A stretch of 64,000 nucleotides of DNA from NCBI RefSeq assembly GCF_021538675.1, contig NZ_JAJUKH010000002.1, forward strand, positions 310,001 through 374,000, in the 5' to 3' direction. Every line of letters starts with the position of its first letter. Position 1 is the stretch's first letter. The notes below the pieces were generated by a model, which was not told the origin of the DNA, ran no database searches, and saw nothing but the letters and a program-made list of their open reading frames with translations. This document shows positions 32,704 to 43,938 of the stretch, piece by piece. Source of the DNA: Paenarthrobacter sp. AR 02 (GTDB lineage: Bacteria > Actinomycetota > Actinomycetes > Actinomycetales > Micrococcaceae). The translations under genes were made by a program, and so were the position numbers.

Positions 32704-33300
32704 GGGCGCGCACTTGGCGCGGAGTGGGCCTCGCAACGCCAGGCCCCAACTTGTGGGGCCTGGTGTGCGTGCCAGGTCCGAGTGTCGGGGCGCGGAGTGG
32801 GCCTCGCAACGTGGGGCGACGATTTGTGGGGCCTGGTATGCGTGGCAGATCCGGGAGTTGGGGCGCGGATCTGCCACGCAACGTGGGGCGACGATTTGTG
32901 GGGCCCGGTGTGCGTGTCAGGTCCGAGTGTCGGGGCGCGGAGTGGGCCTCGCAACGTGGGGCGACGGGGGCAGCGATTTGTGGGGCCTGGTGTGCGTGTC
33001 GGATCCGGGAGTTGGGGCGCGGAGCGGGCCTCGCAACGTGGGGCGACGGGGGCAGCGATTTGTGGGGCCTGGTGTGCGTGCCGGGTCCGGGAGTTGGGGC
33101 GCGGAGTGGGCCTCGCAACGTGGTGCGACGTGGGGCAGCGATTTGTGGGGCCTGGTGTGCGTGCCAGGTCCGGGAGTTGGGGCGTGGAGCGGGCCTCGCA
33201 ACGTGGGGCATCGATTTGTGGGGCCTGGTGTGCGTGCCAGGTCCGGGTGTTGGGACGTACAGCGGGCCTCGCAACGTGGGGCAACGGGGAGCAGCGCAGC
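32704..33300. repeat. Array of seven GC-rich tandem repeats (72-83 bp)
   Basis: Seven units begin near TTTGTGGGGCCTGGTGTGCG and contain GGGGCGCGGAG, GGGCCTCGCAACG and TGGGGCGACG; some carry an extra GGGGCAGCGA. A partial unit precedes them, where CCAGGCCCCA (32739-32748) and TGGGGCCTGG (32754-32763) form a perfect 10-bp hairpin just after the nuclease gene. Several frames stay open through the array, but shifting unit lengths argue against coding. The array ends about 95 bp before purH. Confidence 0.9.
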
Positions 33301-33396
33301 ACCGGGAGGACGCACAAGCGGGGCGCCAACGAAACACGATAAACTGCCCGTATCCCACCACCCGCGATATCTACGCGAACTAAGACGGAGACTTTT

Positions 33397-35067
33397 GTGA
33401 GCTTGACGCAGCTTGACCGTGTTCCCATCCGCCGTGCACTGATCTCGGTTTACGACAAGACGGGATTGGAGGAGCTCGCGAAGGGCCTGCACGCAGCAGG
33501 CGTCGCAATCGTCTCCACCGGGTCCACCGCCAAGAAAATCGCCGCCGCAGGCATCCCGGTGAAGGAAGTCGAAGAAGTCACCGGCTCCCCGGAAATGCTG
33601 GATGGCCGCGTCAAGACCCTGCACCCGCGCGTGCATGGCGGCATCCTGGCCGACCGTCGCGTCCCGGCCCACATGGACACGCTCACAAAAATGGAGATCG
33701 AAACCTTCGACCTCGTGGTGGTTAACCTGTACCCGTTCGTCGAGACCGTGAAGTCCGGCGCAGCGCAGGATGACGTTGTTGAGCAGATCGACATCGGAGG
33801 CCCCGCCATGGTGCGTTCGGCTGCGAAGAACCACGCCGCCGTCGCCATTGTCACGGACCCGAACTTCTACGGTGCTGTCGTCGACGCCGCAGCCCACGGC
33901 GGTTTCGACCTGAACACCCGTCGCCGCCTGGCCGCCAAGGCCTTCGCGCACACGGCAAGCTATGACAACGCTGTTGCTTCCTGGACCGCCAGCCAGTTCC
34001 TGGACGAAGACGGCGACGGCATCATCGACTGGCCCGCCTACGCCGGCCTGGCACTCGAGCGCTCCGAGGTCCTTCGCTACGGCGAGAACCCGCACCAGCA
34101 GGCTGCACTTTACGTTGACAAGGCTGCTCCGGCCGGCATCGCCCAGGCTGACCAGCTGCACGGCAAGGCAATGAGCTACAACAACTTCGTCGACGCCGAT
34201 GCCGCCCTCCGCGCTGCGTTCGACTTCGCCGAGCCCGCAGTCGCGATCATCAAGCACGCCAACCCGTGTGGTGTTGCTGTTGGTTCTGCAGACTCTGCTG
34301 ACCCGATTGCCGACGCACACGCCAAGGCCCACGCCTGCGACCCCGTCTCCGCTTTCGGCGGTGTGATCGCGGCGAACCGTACCGTCACCGCCGGCATGGC
34401 CCGCACGGTTGCGGACATCTTCACGGAGGTTGTCATCGCCCCGGACTTCGAGCCCGAGGCCGTGGAGATCCTCTCCAAGAAGAAGAACATCCGCCTGCTC
34501 GCCCTGCCCGAGGGCTACGGCCGCTACCCGTCCGAGATGCGTCAGGTTTCCGGCGGCGTCCTGGTCCAGATGTCTGACAAGGTAGACGCCGACGGCGACA
34601 ACCCCGCCAACTGGACGCTCGCTGCCGGCGAAGCTGCTGACGAGGCAACCCTCGCTGACCTCGCGTTCGCGTGGACCGCGTGCCGCGCGGCCAAGTCCAA
34701 CGCCATCCTCCTTGCCAACCACGGCGCTGCTGTGGGCATCGGCATGGGCCAGGTCAACCGCCTGGACTCCTGCCGCCTCGCCGTCGAACGCGCCAACACA
34801 CTTGGCGTCCAGGTGGAGTCCGACGTCGAAGGTGCTGGCGGCGCGTCCAACGCCAGCGGTGCCGACGCACCCGAGCGCGCACGCGGCGCCGTTGCAGCGT
34901 CCGATGCGTTCTTCCCGTTCGCCGATGGCCTGGAGATCCTGATCGAGGCAGGTGTCCGCGCAGTGGTCCAGCCTGGCGGTTCCGTCCGTGATGAGGAAGT
35001 CATCGCCGCAGCCAACGCCGCGGGCATCACGATGTACTTCACCGGCGCACGCCACTTCTTCCACTAG
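33397..35067 (+). CDS. purH: Bifunctional AICAR transformylase/IMP cyclohydrolase
   Basis: The protein has 556 residues from GTG 33397. The IMP cyclohydrolase domain (1-200) starts [20 protein letters not shown] and includes [15 protein letters not shown]. The transformylase domain contains [27 protein letters not shown] with the catalytic Lys-His pair, and [14 protein letters not shown]. It performs the last two steps of IMP synthesis. It has a slightly longer linker near 470 ([20 protein letters not shown]) than many homologues. Confidence 0.97.
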   Translation: MSLTQLDRVPIRRALISVYDKTGLEELAKGLHAAGVAIVSTGSTAKKIAAAGIPVKEVEEVTGSPEMLDGRVKTLHPRVHGGILADRRVPAHMDTLTKMEIETFDLVVVNLYPFVETVKSGAAQDDVVEQIDIGGPAMVRSAAKNHAAVAIVTDPNFYGAVVDAAAHGGFDLNTRRRLAAKAFAHTASYDNAVASWTASQFLDEDGDGIIDWPAYAGLALERSEVLRYGENPHQQAALYVDKAAPAGIAQADQLHGKAMSYNNFVDADAALRAAFDFAEPAVAIIKHANPCGVAVGSADSADPIADAHAKAHACDPVSAFGGVIAANRTVTAGMARTVADIFTEVVIAPDFEPEAVEILSKKKNIRLLALPEGYGRYPSEMRQVSGGVLVQMSDKVDADGDNPANWTLAAGEAADEATLADLAFAWTACRAAKSNAILLANHGAAVGIGMGQVNRLDSCRLAVERANTLGVQVESDVEGAGGASNASGADAPERARGAVAASDAFFPFADGLEILIEAGVRAVVQPGGSVRDEEVIAAANAAGITMYFTGARHFFH

Positions 35068-35114
35068 GAACCCGGGCGCGTCGAGACCACGCGCCCTATA
35101 AGCACCACAACGCA

Positions 35115-35148
35115 ACGGCGGCCGCCCCCGGTAGGGGACGGCCGCCGT
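35115..35148. terminator. Bidirectional hairpin between purH and protease gene
   Basis: ACGGCGGCCG and CGGCCGCCGT form a perfect 10-bp stem around CCCCCGGTAGGGGA, which itself can pair. It lies between convergent genes. Confidence 0.75.
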
Positions 35149-35181
35149 CGTACTTAACAGGGACGTGCTACTGAGAAACCG

Positions 35182-36180
35182 TTACGAAGCCGCCGCGGTG
35201 TTGTAGGTGGACTGGATCACGGTGCCCCAGTAGGGGCCGTACATGGTGGTGGAGTTGCTGCCGTAGCCGTAGCTGTTGATGGAGTTCTGGTAGCCGGTGG
35301 AGCTGTTGCCGATGAACCACGGACCGCCTGAGGAACCACCGGTCATGTTGCAGGGGATGCCCTGGGTGTTGAACTGCGGGTTGTTGGGATCGTTGGTGGC
35401 AGTGCCGGAGCAGCTCTTGAGTGATTCGCCGTTGAACGGGGAAGCTGCCGGGTAGCCGAAGGACTTGTAGCTCAGGCCGCGTGCGGCGTTGAACTGGACT
35501 CCGGAGGAGCCCACGACGTCTGCGAGCTTCTGGCCGTTGAGGGTGTTCATGACGGCGAAAGCGGTGTCGTACTGCATGTTGCCGTTGGAGGCCCACTGGG
35601 TGGGGGAGTACAGCGCCTTTGCCGTCCACTTCCCGTAGGGTGCTGCGCCGTTGAGGTAGGCCGGCACGAAGACGAAGTTGGTGGCGTAGGCGCCGGGTCC
35701 TTCGTTGACGCAGTGGCCGGCGGTGGACACCGTGCTCTTATTGGCGGCGGTCACGGAGTTGCCGGAGCAGACGTAGTTGGAGCCACCGAGGGTGAAGAAG
35801 ATCTTGCCGATGTGCTTGACCGGGGTTTCGCTCTGGTTGACCTTGCGGTCGATCGTGGTGGAGTCGGCGGCTTGCTGCCCGGGAATGCTGCTGACAGCGC
35901 CCGGGGCTTCGGTGACCTGGGCTTTGCCGAGGTTGAGGAGCTTGCCGCGTTCCAGTGCCTTGACGCCGAGGATGTCGCCGGACTTGGCGTTCTTCATGCG
36001 CTCAGGCGTCCAGTAGTCTGCAGCGCCGGTGTCGGACGCTGCATGGCTGCTGACCGAAGCGCCGCTGGAGTCTGTGGTGTTCACCGGTGCCGCGTTTGCA
36101 CTGGTGGTTCCAACCAGCGCCAGGATTGCGGCAGCGGACAGACTCAGCAGGCTTGTGGCCAGGGTCTTGGTTTTCGTCAC
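35182..36180 (-). CDS. Secreted trypsin/V8-like serine protease
   Basis: The protein has 332 residues from GTG 36180, with AGGA upstream. A signal peptide (KTLATSLLSLSAAAILALVG, cleavage near SANA-A) is followed by a propeptide-like stretch of about 100 residues. The triad is visible as His in VSTAGHCV, Asp in QYDTAFAVM and Ser in GGSSGGPWF. Paired cysteines occur at NYVCSGNS/GHC and KSCSG/IPCNM. It resembles bacterial glutamyl-endopeptidase-like secreted proteases. It stands alone. Confidence 0.9.
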   Translation of the reverse strand: MTKTKTLATSLLSLSAAAILALVGTTSANAAPVNTTDSSGASVSSHAASDTGAADYWTPERMKNAKSGDILGVKALERGKLLNLGKAQVTEAPGAVSSIPGQQAADSTTIDRKVNQSETPVKHIGKIFFTLGGSNYVCSGNSVTAANKSTVSTAGHCVNEGPGAYATNFVFVPAYLNGAAPYGKWTAKALYSPTQWASNGNMQYDTAFAVMNTLNGQKLADVVGSSGVQFNAARGLSYKSFGYPAASPFNGESLKSCSGTATNDPNNPQFNTQGIPCNMTGGSSGGPWFIGNSSTGYQNSINSYGYGSNSTTMYGPYWGTVIQSTYNTAAAS

Positions 36181-36501
36181 GTTGTTCCTACCTATCGAGG
36201 GAGTGAGGCGGCCAGTGATGGCGACCGCCGACTGACGGAATCGAAGGTATCGCGCGTATGACAAGTTTGTAAAGAGATGTTTCACATTTTGTGATATTTC
36301 GCTGTCACTTCAAGTCACGCTGCTGGAGCCAGCGCCCGACGGCGGCAAGCGGCGGCGGCGGTCAGGGCGCCGTCGGCCGTAAATCGCTTTCCCGGGCGGT
36401 AATGCGCAGAGTGATCCCGGACACGAAGAGCCGCCAAAACGGCCTACTCGGGTAAGTTAGGAGATGTTGAAATCTGCAGACTTTCAGGGAGAACCCCGCC
36501 A

Positions 36502-38721
<2,220 letters not shown>

Positions 38722-38730
38722 AGCCACGCG

Positions 38731-38767
38731 AAAAGACCCCGCAAGCGTCATGCTTGCGGGGTCTTTT
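38731..38767 (+). terminator. Intrinsic terminator of icd
   Basis: AAAAGACCCCGCAAGC, loop GTCAT, GCTTGCGGGGTCTTTT: a 16-bp symmetrical hairpin usable from both strands, between icd and the convergent oxidase gene. Confidence 0.95.
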
Positions 38768-38793
38768 GCGTTCGTGCCCGGTTGGTGGCCGGC

Positions 38794-39903
38794 TTAGCGG
38801 TCGGCGTGGAACCTGGCGGGTGCGGTGCCGCCGTCGACGATGTCCTTCAGCACGCGGCCAATGGCCGGCGTGAACTTGAAGCCGTGGCCCGAGAATCCGG
38901 CGCCCACCACCAGCGGCCCGAAACTGTCCAGCACGAAGTCTTCGGTGGGGGTGGTGGTGTAGGTGCAGCTGATGGGAACCGCACTGGAGGGGTCGACGCC
39001 GGGAAGCCACTCTTCTGCGTACCGCACCAAGGCTTCGAGCTGCTGGGGGATGGGTTCGAATGTGCGCTCATCGGGGTCCATGACGGGGCCAACGCCATGC
39101 CAGCCCGCTTTGACGCCTTCGCCGGGGGTGAGCATGCCGTACACGGGGCTGAACCAGTATTCGTAGAGCTCGTTGTTGGGGTCGGGGTCCGGGTTGTGGT
39201 TGAAGCTGGGCCACACCAGGGTGTTGTCCGTAGGGGTGAAATGGGCAGGTTGCTCCTGCGTGACCACCAGGGACGGAAGCTTGGCGAGGCCGTTCAGGAC
39301 TTTGGGGGTCCACGCCCCGGCCGTGACCACCACCCGTTTGGCTCTGTACTCGGTTTCCTCGGTCACCACGACCACAGATTCCGCGCCGTCCACGCGGATG
39401 TCCCGGACCGGCGTCGAGTACTTGAAAATGGCTCCCTGGGCCTCGGCACTGTTCCGGAGCGCCACCAGGGCATCTGCTGAGCGGATCCGTCCGGAACCTG
39501 GCACGAAGAGGACGTCGGTGGCGAAGTTCATGCCCTGCCAGCGATTGGCGGCGTCGTCCGCGGAAATGAAGTAGCTCTCGATGCCACGTTCCTGGTGGGC
39601 TTCGCGGACCTTTTCCAGCTTGGGGATGTTGCCGTGGTTCGCCAGCCCCACCAGGTCCAGCAGGGGCGCGCCGTGCTCTGCGGCGAGTTCGTCCCAGAGG
39701 GTCTTGGACTCAGCCAGGAGGTCCAGGTAGTCCGCCTCGGCGTAGGCGGTGTTGAAGTTGCGGGTTGCGCCATGGGATGCGCCGATGTGGTGGCCGGCCT
39801 CGAACCGTTCCAGGAGGACCACTGAGCGTCCGGACCGGGAGAGCTGCCACGCGGCAGCCGATCCCATGGCTCCTCCACCAACGACTACAACGTCTACCTG
39901 CAT
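38794..39903 (-). CDS. Monomeric sarcosine oxidase/N-methyltryptophan oxidase-like flavoenzyme
   Basis: The protein has 369 residues from ATG 39903, with GGAGCGGGA upstream (ATG 39918 is possible). VDVVVVGGGAMGSAAAWQLS binds FAD, ASHGATRNFNTAY is the family segment after it, and Cys313 in ISCTYTTTPTEDF is at the position of the covalent FAD-linking cysteine of sarcosine oxidase. FSGHGFKFTPAIG closes the fold. Such enzymes oxidise N-methyl amines with O2. As the last gene of a phnD-phnC-phnE run it may demethylate or oxidise an N-methylated aminophosphonate; that is inference. Confidence 0.85.
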   Translation of the reverse strand: MQVDVVVVGGGAMGSAAAWQLSRSGRSVVLLERFEAGHHIGASHGATRNFNTAYAEADYLDLLAESKTLWDELAAEHGAPLLDLVGLANHGNIPKLEKVREAHQERGIESYFISADDAANRWQGMNFATDVLFVPGSGRIRSADALVALRNSAEAQGAIFKYSTPVRDIRVDGAESVVVVTEETEYRAKRVVVTAGAWTPKVLNGLAKLPSLVVTQEQPAHFTPTDNTLVWPSFNHNPDPDPNNELYEYWFSPVYGMLTPGEGVKAGWHGVGPVMDPDERTFEPIPQQLEALVRYAEEWLPGVDPSSAVPISCTYTTTPTEDFVLDSFGPLVVGAGFSGHGFKFTPAIGRVLKDIVDGGTAPARFHADR

Positions 39904-39977
39904 TCCCGCTCCGTCCATCTCACGCCACAAAACCATGCCCAAGCGTGGGCCTCGTCCCATTCTGCCCCTACTCAGGC

Positions 39978-40829
39978 TCAGGCGGCGAGGCGCCTCCGGA
40001 TCCATGCCGAGAACTGGTCCACCACGATGATCAGCACCAGCACAATCAGGATATGGGTGAGCATGGAGTCGAACCGGAAGGATTTGATGGATTGGTTGAT
40101 GAGCAAGCCGATGCCACCGGCGCCCACCAAGCCAAGAACCAGGGAGGACCGCACGTTGACATCGAACCTGTAGAGCAGCAGGCCCACGAACTGCGGCACC
40201 ACCATGGGCAGGGTGGCGTTGGCTACCTGCTGGATGCGGTTGGCGCCCGCCGTCCTGAGGGCCTCCTGCGGCCCGGCGTCGATCTCTTCCATTGACTCCG
40301 CCCACAGCTTCCCCATGACCCCCGTGTTGTGGCAGATCAGCGCAAGCACTCCGGCGAACGGCCCAAGGCCGACGGCCGTGACGAAGATCAGGGCGAACAC
40401 GATGTCCGGCACGGCGCGAAAGAACGACAACACCGCACGCGCAGCCTGGTACACCAGCCGGTGCGGGCTGGTGTTCCTGGCGGCCAGCGCCGCGAGGAGC
40501 AGGGCCGAAGGCACGGACAACGTGGTTCCCAAGAGCCCGATCCACAGAGTCACCAGGGTGGCCTCGAGCCCGGGTTTGAGCGTGCGTTCCCAGCTGAGGT
40601 CCGGCGGGAAGGCATCTGCCACGAAAGCGGCCATCCCTTTCCAACCATCCACCAACAGTTCCGGCTTGAAGTCGGTCCCTTCTATTGCCAAGGCGTGAAG
40701 TCCGACGACGGCGGCCGCCACTGCCGCCGTCGTCAACCACCGCAGCGGCTTCTTCGGGCGGACCAGTGCCACGCGGCTTGGGCGGGCTGGTTCACGGCGG
40801 GTGGTGGGAAGCAGGGCCTGGGGTGTCAT
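39978..40829 (-). CDS. phnE: Phosphonate ABC transporter permease
   Basis: The protein has 283 residues: a basic N-terminus, one early helix, then the permease core of about five helices (TLWIGLLGTTLSVPSALLLA). The EAA-type cytoplasmic loop EALRTAGANRIQQVANATLP is followed by VGAGGIGLLINQSIKSF, a PhnE hallmark. Its start overlaps the phnC stop by 4 bp. It forms the membrane channel with PhnC and PhnD. Confidence 0.92.
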   Translation of the reverse strand: MTPQALLPTTRREPARPSRVALVRPKKPLRWLTTAAVAAAVVGLHALAIEGTDFKPELLVDGWKGMAAFVADAFPPDLSWERTLKPGLEATLVTLWIGLLGTTLSVPSALLLAALAARNTSPHRLVYQAARAVLSFFRAVPDIVFALIFVTAVGLGPFAGVLALICHNTGVMGKLWAESMEEIDAGPQEALRTAGANRIQQVANATLPMVVPQFVGLLLYRFDVNVRSSLVLGLVGAGGIGLLINQSIKSFRFDSMLTHILIVLVLIIVVDQFSAWIRRRLAA

Positions 40830-41596
40830 GCTGCGAAATTCCTGTCAGAAACGCCCCGATCGGGGGCGTACAAAGTGTCGAGGTGCTTGGCGGTGACCTC
40901 TGTGGAGGGCAGGTCGAACGTCATGGAGCCCTGAAGCAGCCCGATGGAACGGTCGGCATACCGCAAGGCGAGCTCGGGCTGGTGCAGGACGGCGGCCACC
41001 GCGAGGCCTTCGGTATGGGCGAGCTCGCGCAGCAAAGCCATGACGTGCTCGGCCGCGTGCGGGTCCAGTGCCGACACTGGCTCGTCGGCGAGCACGACGT
41101 CGGCCCGCTGGCAGAGTGCCCGGGCAACCGCAACGCGCTGCTGCTGTCCGCCGGAGAGCCGGCCAACGCGGTCGAAGGCGCGGTCTGCCAGGCCAACGCG
41201 ATCCAGGCAATCGAGGGCTTCCTGCTGGACCTCGGCCGGGAACAGCAACGGAGTGAGCGAACGGATCGTCGGGATACGGGCCAGCGCGCCGGAGCAGACG
41301 TTGTCCAAGGCGGTGCGGCGGGGGACCAGGTGGATCTTCTGGAAGATCATGGCCATCCGCTGCCTGGCTCGCTGCAGGTCACCGCTGTGGAGCGAGTCCA
41401 GCGGTGTGCCGTCGATGCTGATGCTTCCGGCGTCCGGCGGGGTGATGCCCATGACGCAGCGCAGCGTGGTGGACTTGCCTGAACCGTTAGCCCCAAGGAA
41501 CGCCACGACTTCGCCCGCGGAGACGGTGAAGTCCACCCCGGTCAGGACGTTACGTCCGGCGAAGGACTTGCGGAGGCCCTGGACGGAGAGCGCCAC
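40826..41596 (-). CDS. phnC: Phosphonate ABC transporter ATP-binding protein
   Basis: The protein has 256 residues. Walker A GANGSGKST is followed by Q-loop IFQKIHLVPRRTALDNVCSG, signature RLSGGQQQRVAVARAL, Walker B DVVLADEPVSALD and the H-loop in VLHQPELA. The Q-loop wording LVPRRTALDNV is characteristic of PhnC. It shares one base with the phnD stop. Confidence 0.93.
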   Translation of the reverse strand: MALSVQGLRKSFAGRNVLTGVDFTVSAGEVVAFLGANGSGKSTTLRCVMGITPPDAGSISIDGTPLDSLHSGDLQRARQRMAMIFQKIHLVPRRTALDNVCSGALARIPTIRSLTPLLFPAEVQQEALDCLDRVGLADRAFDRVGRLSGGQQQRVAVARALCQRADVVLADEPVSALDPHAAEHVMALLRELAHTEGLAVAAVLHQPELALRYADRSIGLLQGSMTFDLPSTEVTAKHLDTLYAPDRGVSDRNFAA

Positions 41597-42510
41597 TACA
41601 GGTCCTTCTCGGTGAGATTCATGGTCTTGGCGAGTTCAAACAACGGCTGGTAGTTGTCCTTGGTGACTTCAAGCAAGGGGCCCGGAGGAGTGACGTCCAG
41701 GAATTCGCCTACCTTGGCCACGTCAGTGGGATCCAAGGACAAGAACGCGTCTTTGACGGCTGCCTTGAACGCCGGGTCGGCGTCACCCCGGACGGTGATG
41801 GGGTCGTTGGGGATGGGGTTGGACGTCCAGACCTGCCGATACTTGTCGGAAGTGAAGGTCCCTGCGGCGATAGCGGTTGCCAGCGTTTGGGAATTAATCT
41901 CCGCGGCGTCAACCTTGCCGTTGGTCAGCGCGAGCAGGGCTTCCGGGTGGCCGCCGGTGTAATCCATCTTGAGGTCGGCGTCGGCTATTTCGGCCTCGCG
42001 AAGCCCGAAGCGCGGCAGGACATCGCCCGACGTCGAACCGACGCTGCCCAAGGCGAGCGACTTGCCCTTGAGATCGCCGATGGCTTGGATGGGGCTGTCC
42101 TTGGAAACCCAGATCCCGGCCGTGTACGTGCTCAATTCCTTTCCTGCAGTGCCGAAGGAGACCAGCGGTTCCGCTCCGGCCTTGGCATCAGCAAAGACAT
42201 AACCCAGCGGGCCGAACTGGCCAAGGTCCAGCTTTCCGTTGCGCATGGCCAGAACTTCTGCGGCGTAGTCCTCAACAACCTGCACGCTGACAGGGCATTC
42301 GAGTTTCTTGGACAGGGCAGCTGCCAGGACATCGTAGGCGGGCTTCAGCTTGGCCGGGTCCTCGTAAGGCTCGATGCCGAACTTGATCCCACCATTGGGG
42401 CAGGTGGCCGATGTCGCGGCGGGGGAGGACTGGGCGGAGCCCCCACACGCAGTGAGTGCCAGAGCGGTGGCGAGGGCAAGCGCAGAACCGGTGAAGAGCT
42501 GGGTTTTCAT
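41596..42510 (-). CDS. phnD: Phosphonate-binding lipoprotein
   Basis: The protein has 304 residues. A lipoprotein signal ends in the lipobox LTACGGS. IKFGIEPYEDPAKLKPAYDV, DYAAEVLAMRNGKLDLGQFG and the LALGSVGSTSGDVLPRF loop match PhnD-type type 2 binding proteins, the last containing the Ser/Thr residues that hold the phosphonate group. It captures phosphonate outside the cell for PhnCE. Confidence 0.92.
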   Translation of the reverse strand: MKTQLFTGSALALATALALTACGGSAQSSPAATSATCPNGGIKFGIEPYEDPAKLKPAYDVLAAALSKKLECPVSVQVVEDYAAEVLAMRNGKLDLGQFGPLGYVFADAKAGAEPLVSFGTAGKELSTYTAGIWVSKDSPIQAIGDLKGKSLALGSVGSTSGDVLPRFGLREAEIADADLKMDYTGGHPEALLALTNGKVDAAEINSQTLATAIAAGTFTSDKYRQVWTSNPIPNDPITVRGDADPAFKAAVKDAFLSLDPTDVAKVGEFLDVTPPGPLLEVTKDNYQPLFELAKTMNLTEKDL

Positions 42511-42566
42511 GGGAATCCTTATGCGAAGGGGAGAGGAGGTTGTTGGAGAATTCAGAACAGGACGAT

Positions 42567-43775
42567 TCAGGGCAGGCGCGAGACGTTGCGGTGCGCCAGG
42601 CCGAAGGACAGGGTCATGCCAACGCCGGAGGTCACGGACACTACGGTGACGCCGGGCTGGATTTCGCGGACAAGGATGGGTGCGACGTCCGAGGATGCGT
42701 AGATGCCCTGCCAGCGCTGGATGATCTCCAGCGGCTCGCCGATCCTGTCGGCAATTTCCGCGTTGAGCGTGGACGTCACCTCTTCGTCCAGGAACGGATC
42801 GGCGGTCTGGTGGTAGTGGTGCGAGTCGCCGAGGATGATGGTCCCGTCGGGTCGTTGGGTAAACATGACGTTGGCGCCGATGTCCAGCAGCCCAGGCCGG
42901 GTTTCCGACACCTCTGCCCGGAGTGCGGCAGCGGCAGGCATGTCAGTAAATGCCGGGTAGCGGAGCATGGATGTTGCCGTGAGGACTGCAGGCGCGAACC
43001 CCGCCCGGTCCGGCTTGGCTGCCAACGACATCTGGAGTGCGCACCGCTGGATCCGGTGTTCAGCGGCAAGGTCCGGGAACAGGTAATCAACGTCGTGGCC
43101 CACGCACACAAAAACCTGTCCGGCCCTCAGTTCGCCGCGGGAGGTCCGGACACTCACGCCCTCAGGGGATTGGCTGAAACCCAGCGCGGAAGTGTTCCAA
43201 CGAAGTTCGACGCCGGGTTGTTGGCTCAGCCATTCGGCCAACCTCGCCACCGTGGTGCGGGGGTCGACGCGCAGGTCATCCCGAAGGAAGGCGCCGCCTA
43301 CCAAACCTGGCCAGCCGCCGTCGTGCGTTTCCTGGGCGGTTTCAGGCGAAGTGCCCAGCCGTTCACGCGTCCCGGCAGGGGAGAGCAGCTCCACCTGGCC
43401 CGGCTCCCGGACGGCGGAGAGTTCGCGAAGGACGGCCATCTCCGCCTCGGTACGGGCCAGGACCACGGCGCCGGACTCGACGGCCCAGAATCCGGCCTTC
43501 GCGGCGAATTCGAGCCAGTACTTACGGGAGACCTGCGCAAGTTCGTACAACTCGCCGGACTGCGCCGTGATGCAGCAGTGGCCAAAATTGCGGACCGACG
43601 CTCCGGCAGCGTGGTGGTCGCGCTCAATGATGGTGACGGTCAGGCCATTGGCGACAGCGTGCGCGGCGTGGGCCAGGCCGACGATGCCGGCGCCGACTAT
43701 GAGGACGTCGCTGGTGCTGGCCTTGCTGCCTGCGCTGCTGTTGACGGCTATTGGTGCGGTGCTTGGGTTGTTCAC
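42567..43775 (-). CDS. FAD-dependent amine oxidoreductase of phosphonate clusters (TIGR03364-like)
   Basis: The protein has about 402 residues from GTG 43775, with AAGG upstream. SDVLIVGAGIVGLAHAAHAV binds FAD, and VRNFGHCCITAQSGELYELA and VGHDVDYLFPDLAAEH are typical of DAO-type oxidases found beside phosphonatase genes. From memory, enzymes of this group are reported to oxidise 2-aminoethylphosphonate or its N-methyl form to phosphonoacetaldehyde. It heads the minus-strand phn operon and is divergent from the regulator. Confidence 0.8.
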   Translation of the reverse strand: MNNPSTAPIAVNSSAGSKASTSDVLIVGAGIVGLAHAAHAVANGLTVTIIERDHHAAGASVRNFGHCCITAQSGELYELAQVSRKYWLEFAAKAGFWAVESGAVVLARTEAEMAVLRELSAVREPGQVELLSPAGTRERLGTSPETAQETHDGGWPGLVGGAFLRDDLRVDPRTTVARLAEWLSQQPGVELRWNTSALGFSQSPEGVSVRTSRGELRAGQVFVCVGHDVDYLFPDLAAEHRIQRCALQMSLAAKPDRAGFAPAVLTATSMLRYPAFTDMPAAAALRAEVSETRPGLLDIGANVMFTQRPDGTIILGDSHHYHQTADPFLDEEVTSTLNAEIADRIGEPLEIIQRWQGIYASSDVAPILVREIQPGVTVVSVTSGVGMTLSFGLAHRNVSRLP

Positions 43776-43822
43776 ACCATTGACCTTGGCGGGCCGACAA
43801 CGCGTAATCAAGCCAAAACGGC

Positions 43823-43838
43823 ACTTGTATATACAAGT
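43823..43838. promoter_or_regulatory. Palindromic operator candidate in the phosphonate divergon
   Basis: ACTTGTAT-ATACAAGT is a perfect 16-bp palindrome 48 bp before the oxidase start. A second half-site ACTTGTATTATCAA lies at 43922, just before the regulator GTG. GntR-family regulators bind such sites, and the adjacent GntR gene is the likely ligand. Confidence 0.7.
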
Positions 43839-43938
43839 TAATCAGAATTTAATGTCTGTTCATGTGAGTTCACTGCTATTTCACCTTGAGTCCTTCAATT
43901 CTGGGGTTTTTGGCACGCAGGACTTGTATTATCAACTG

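Noticed and set aside
31540..33300. Reading the GC-rich array as CRISPR
   Set aside because: Whole units are similar with no unique spacers of constant size, and no cas genes are nearby.
32673..33400. Several long overlapping frames through the GC-rich repeats on both strands
   Set aside because: Unit lengths vary between 72 and 83 bp so the repeats fall in different frames, and no start signal or protein family fits.
32917..35115. A 732-codon minus-strand open frame across purH and the repeat array
   Set aside because: It is antisense to purH and then reads the repeats; open frames are expected where G/C third positions remove stops.
38794..40740. Extension of the sarcosine-oxidase-like frame across phnE
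   Set aside because: The FAD fold begins at 39903 and phnE occupies the same DNA in another frame on the same strand with clear motifs.
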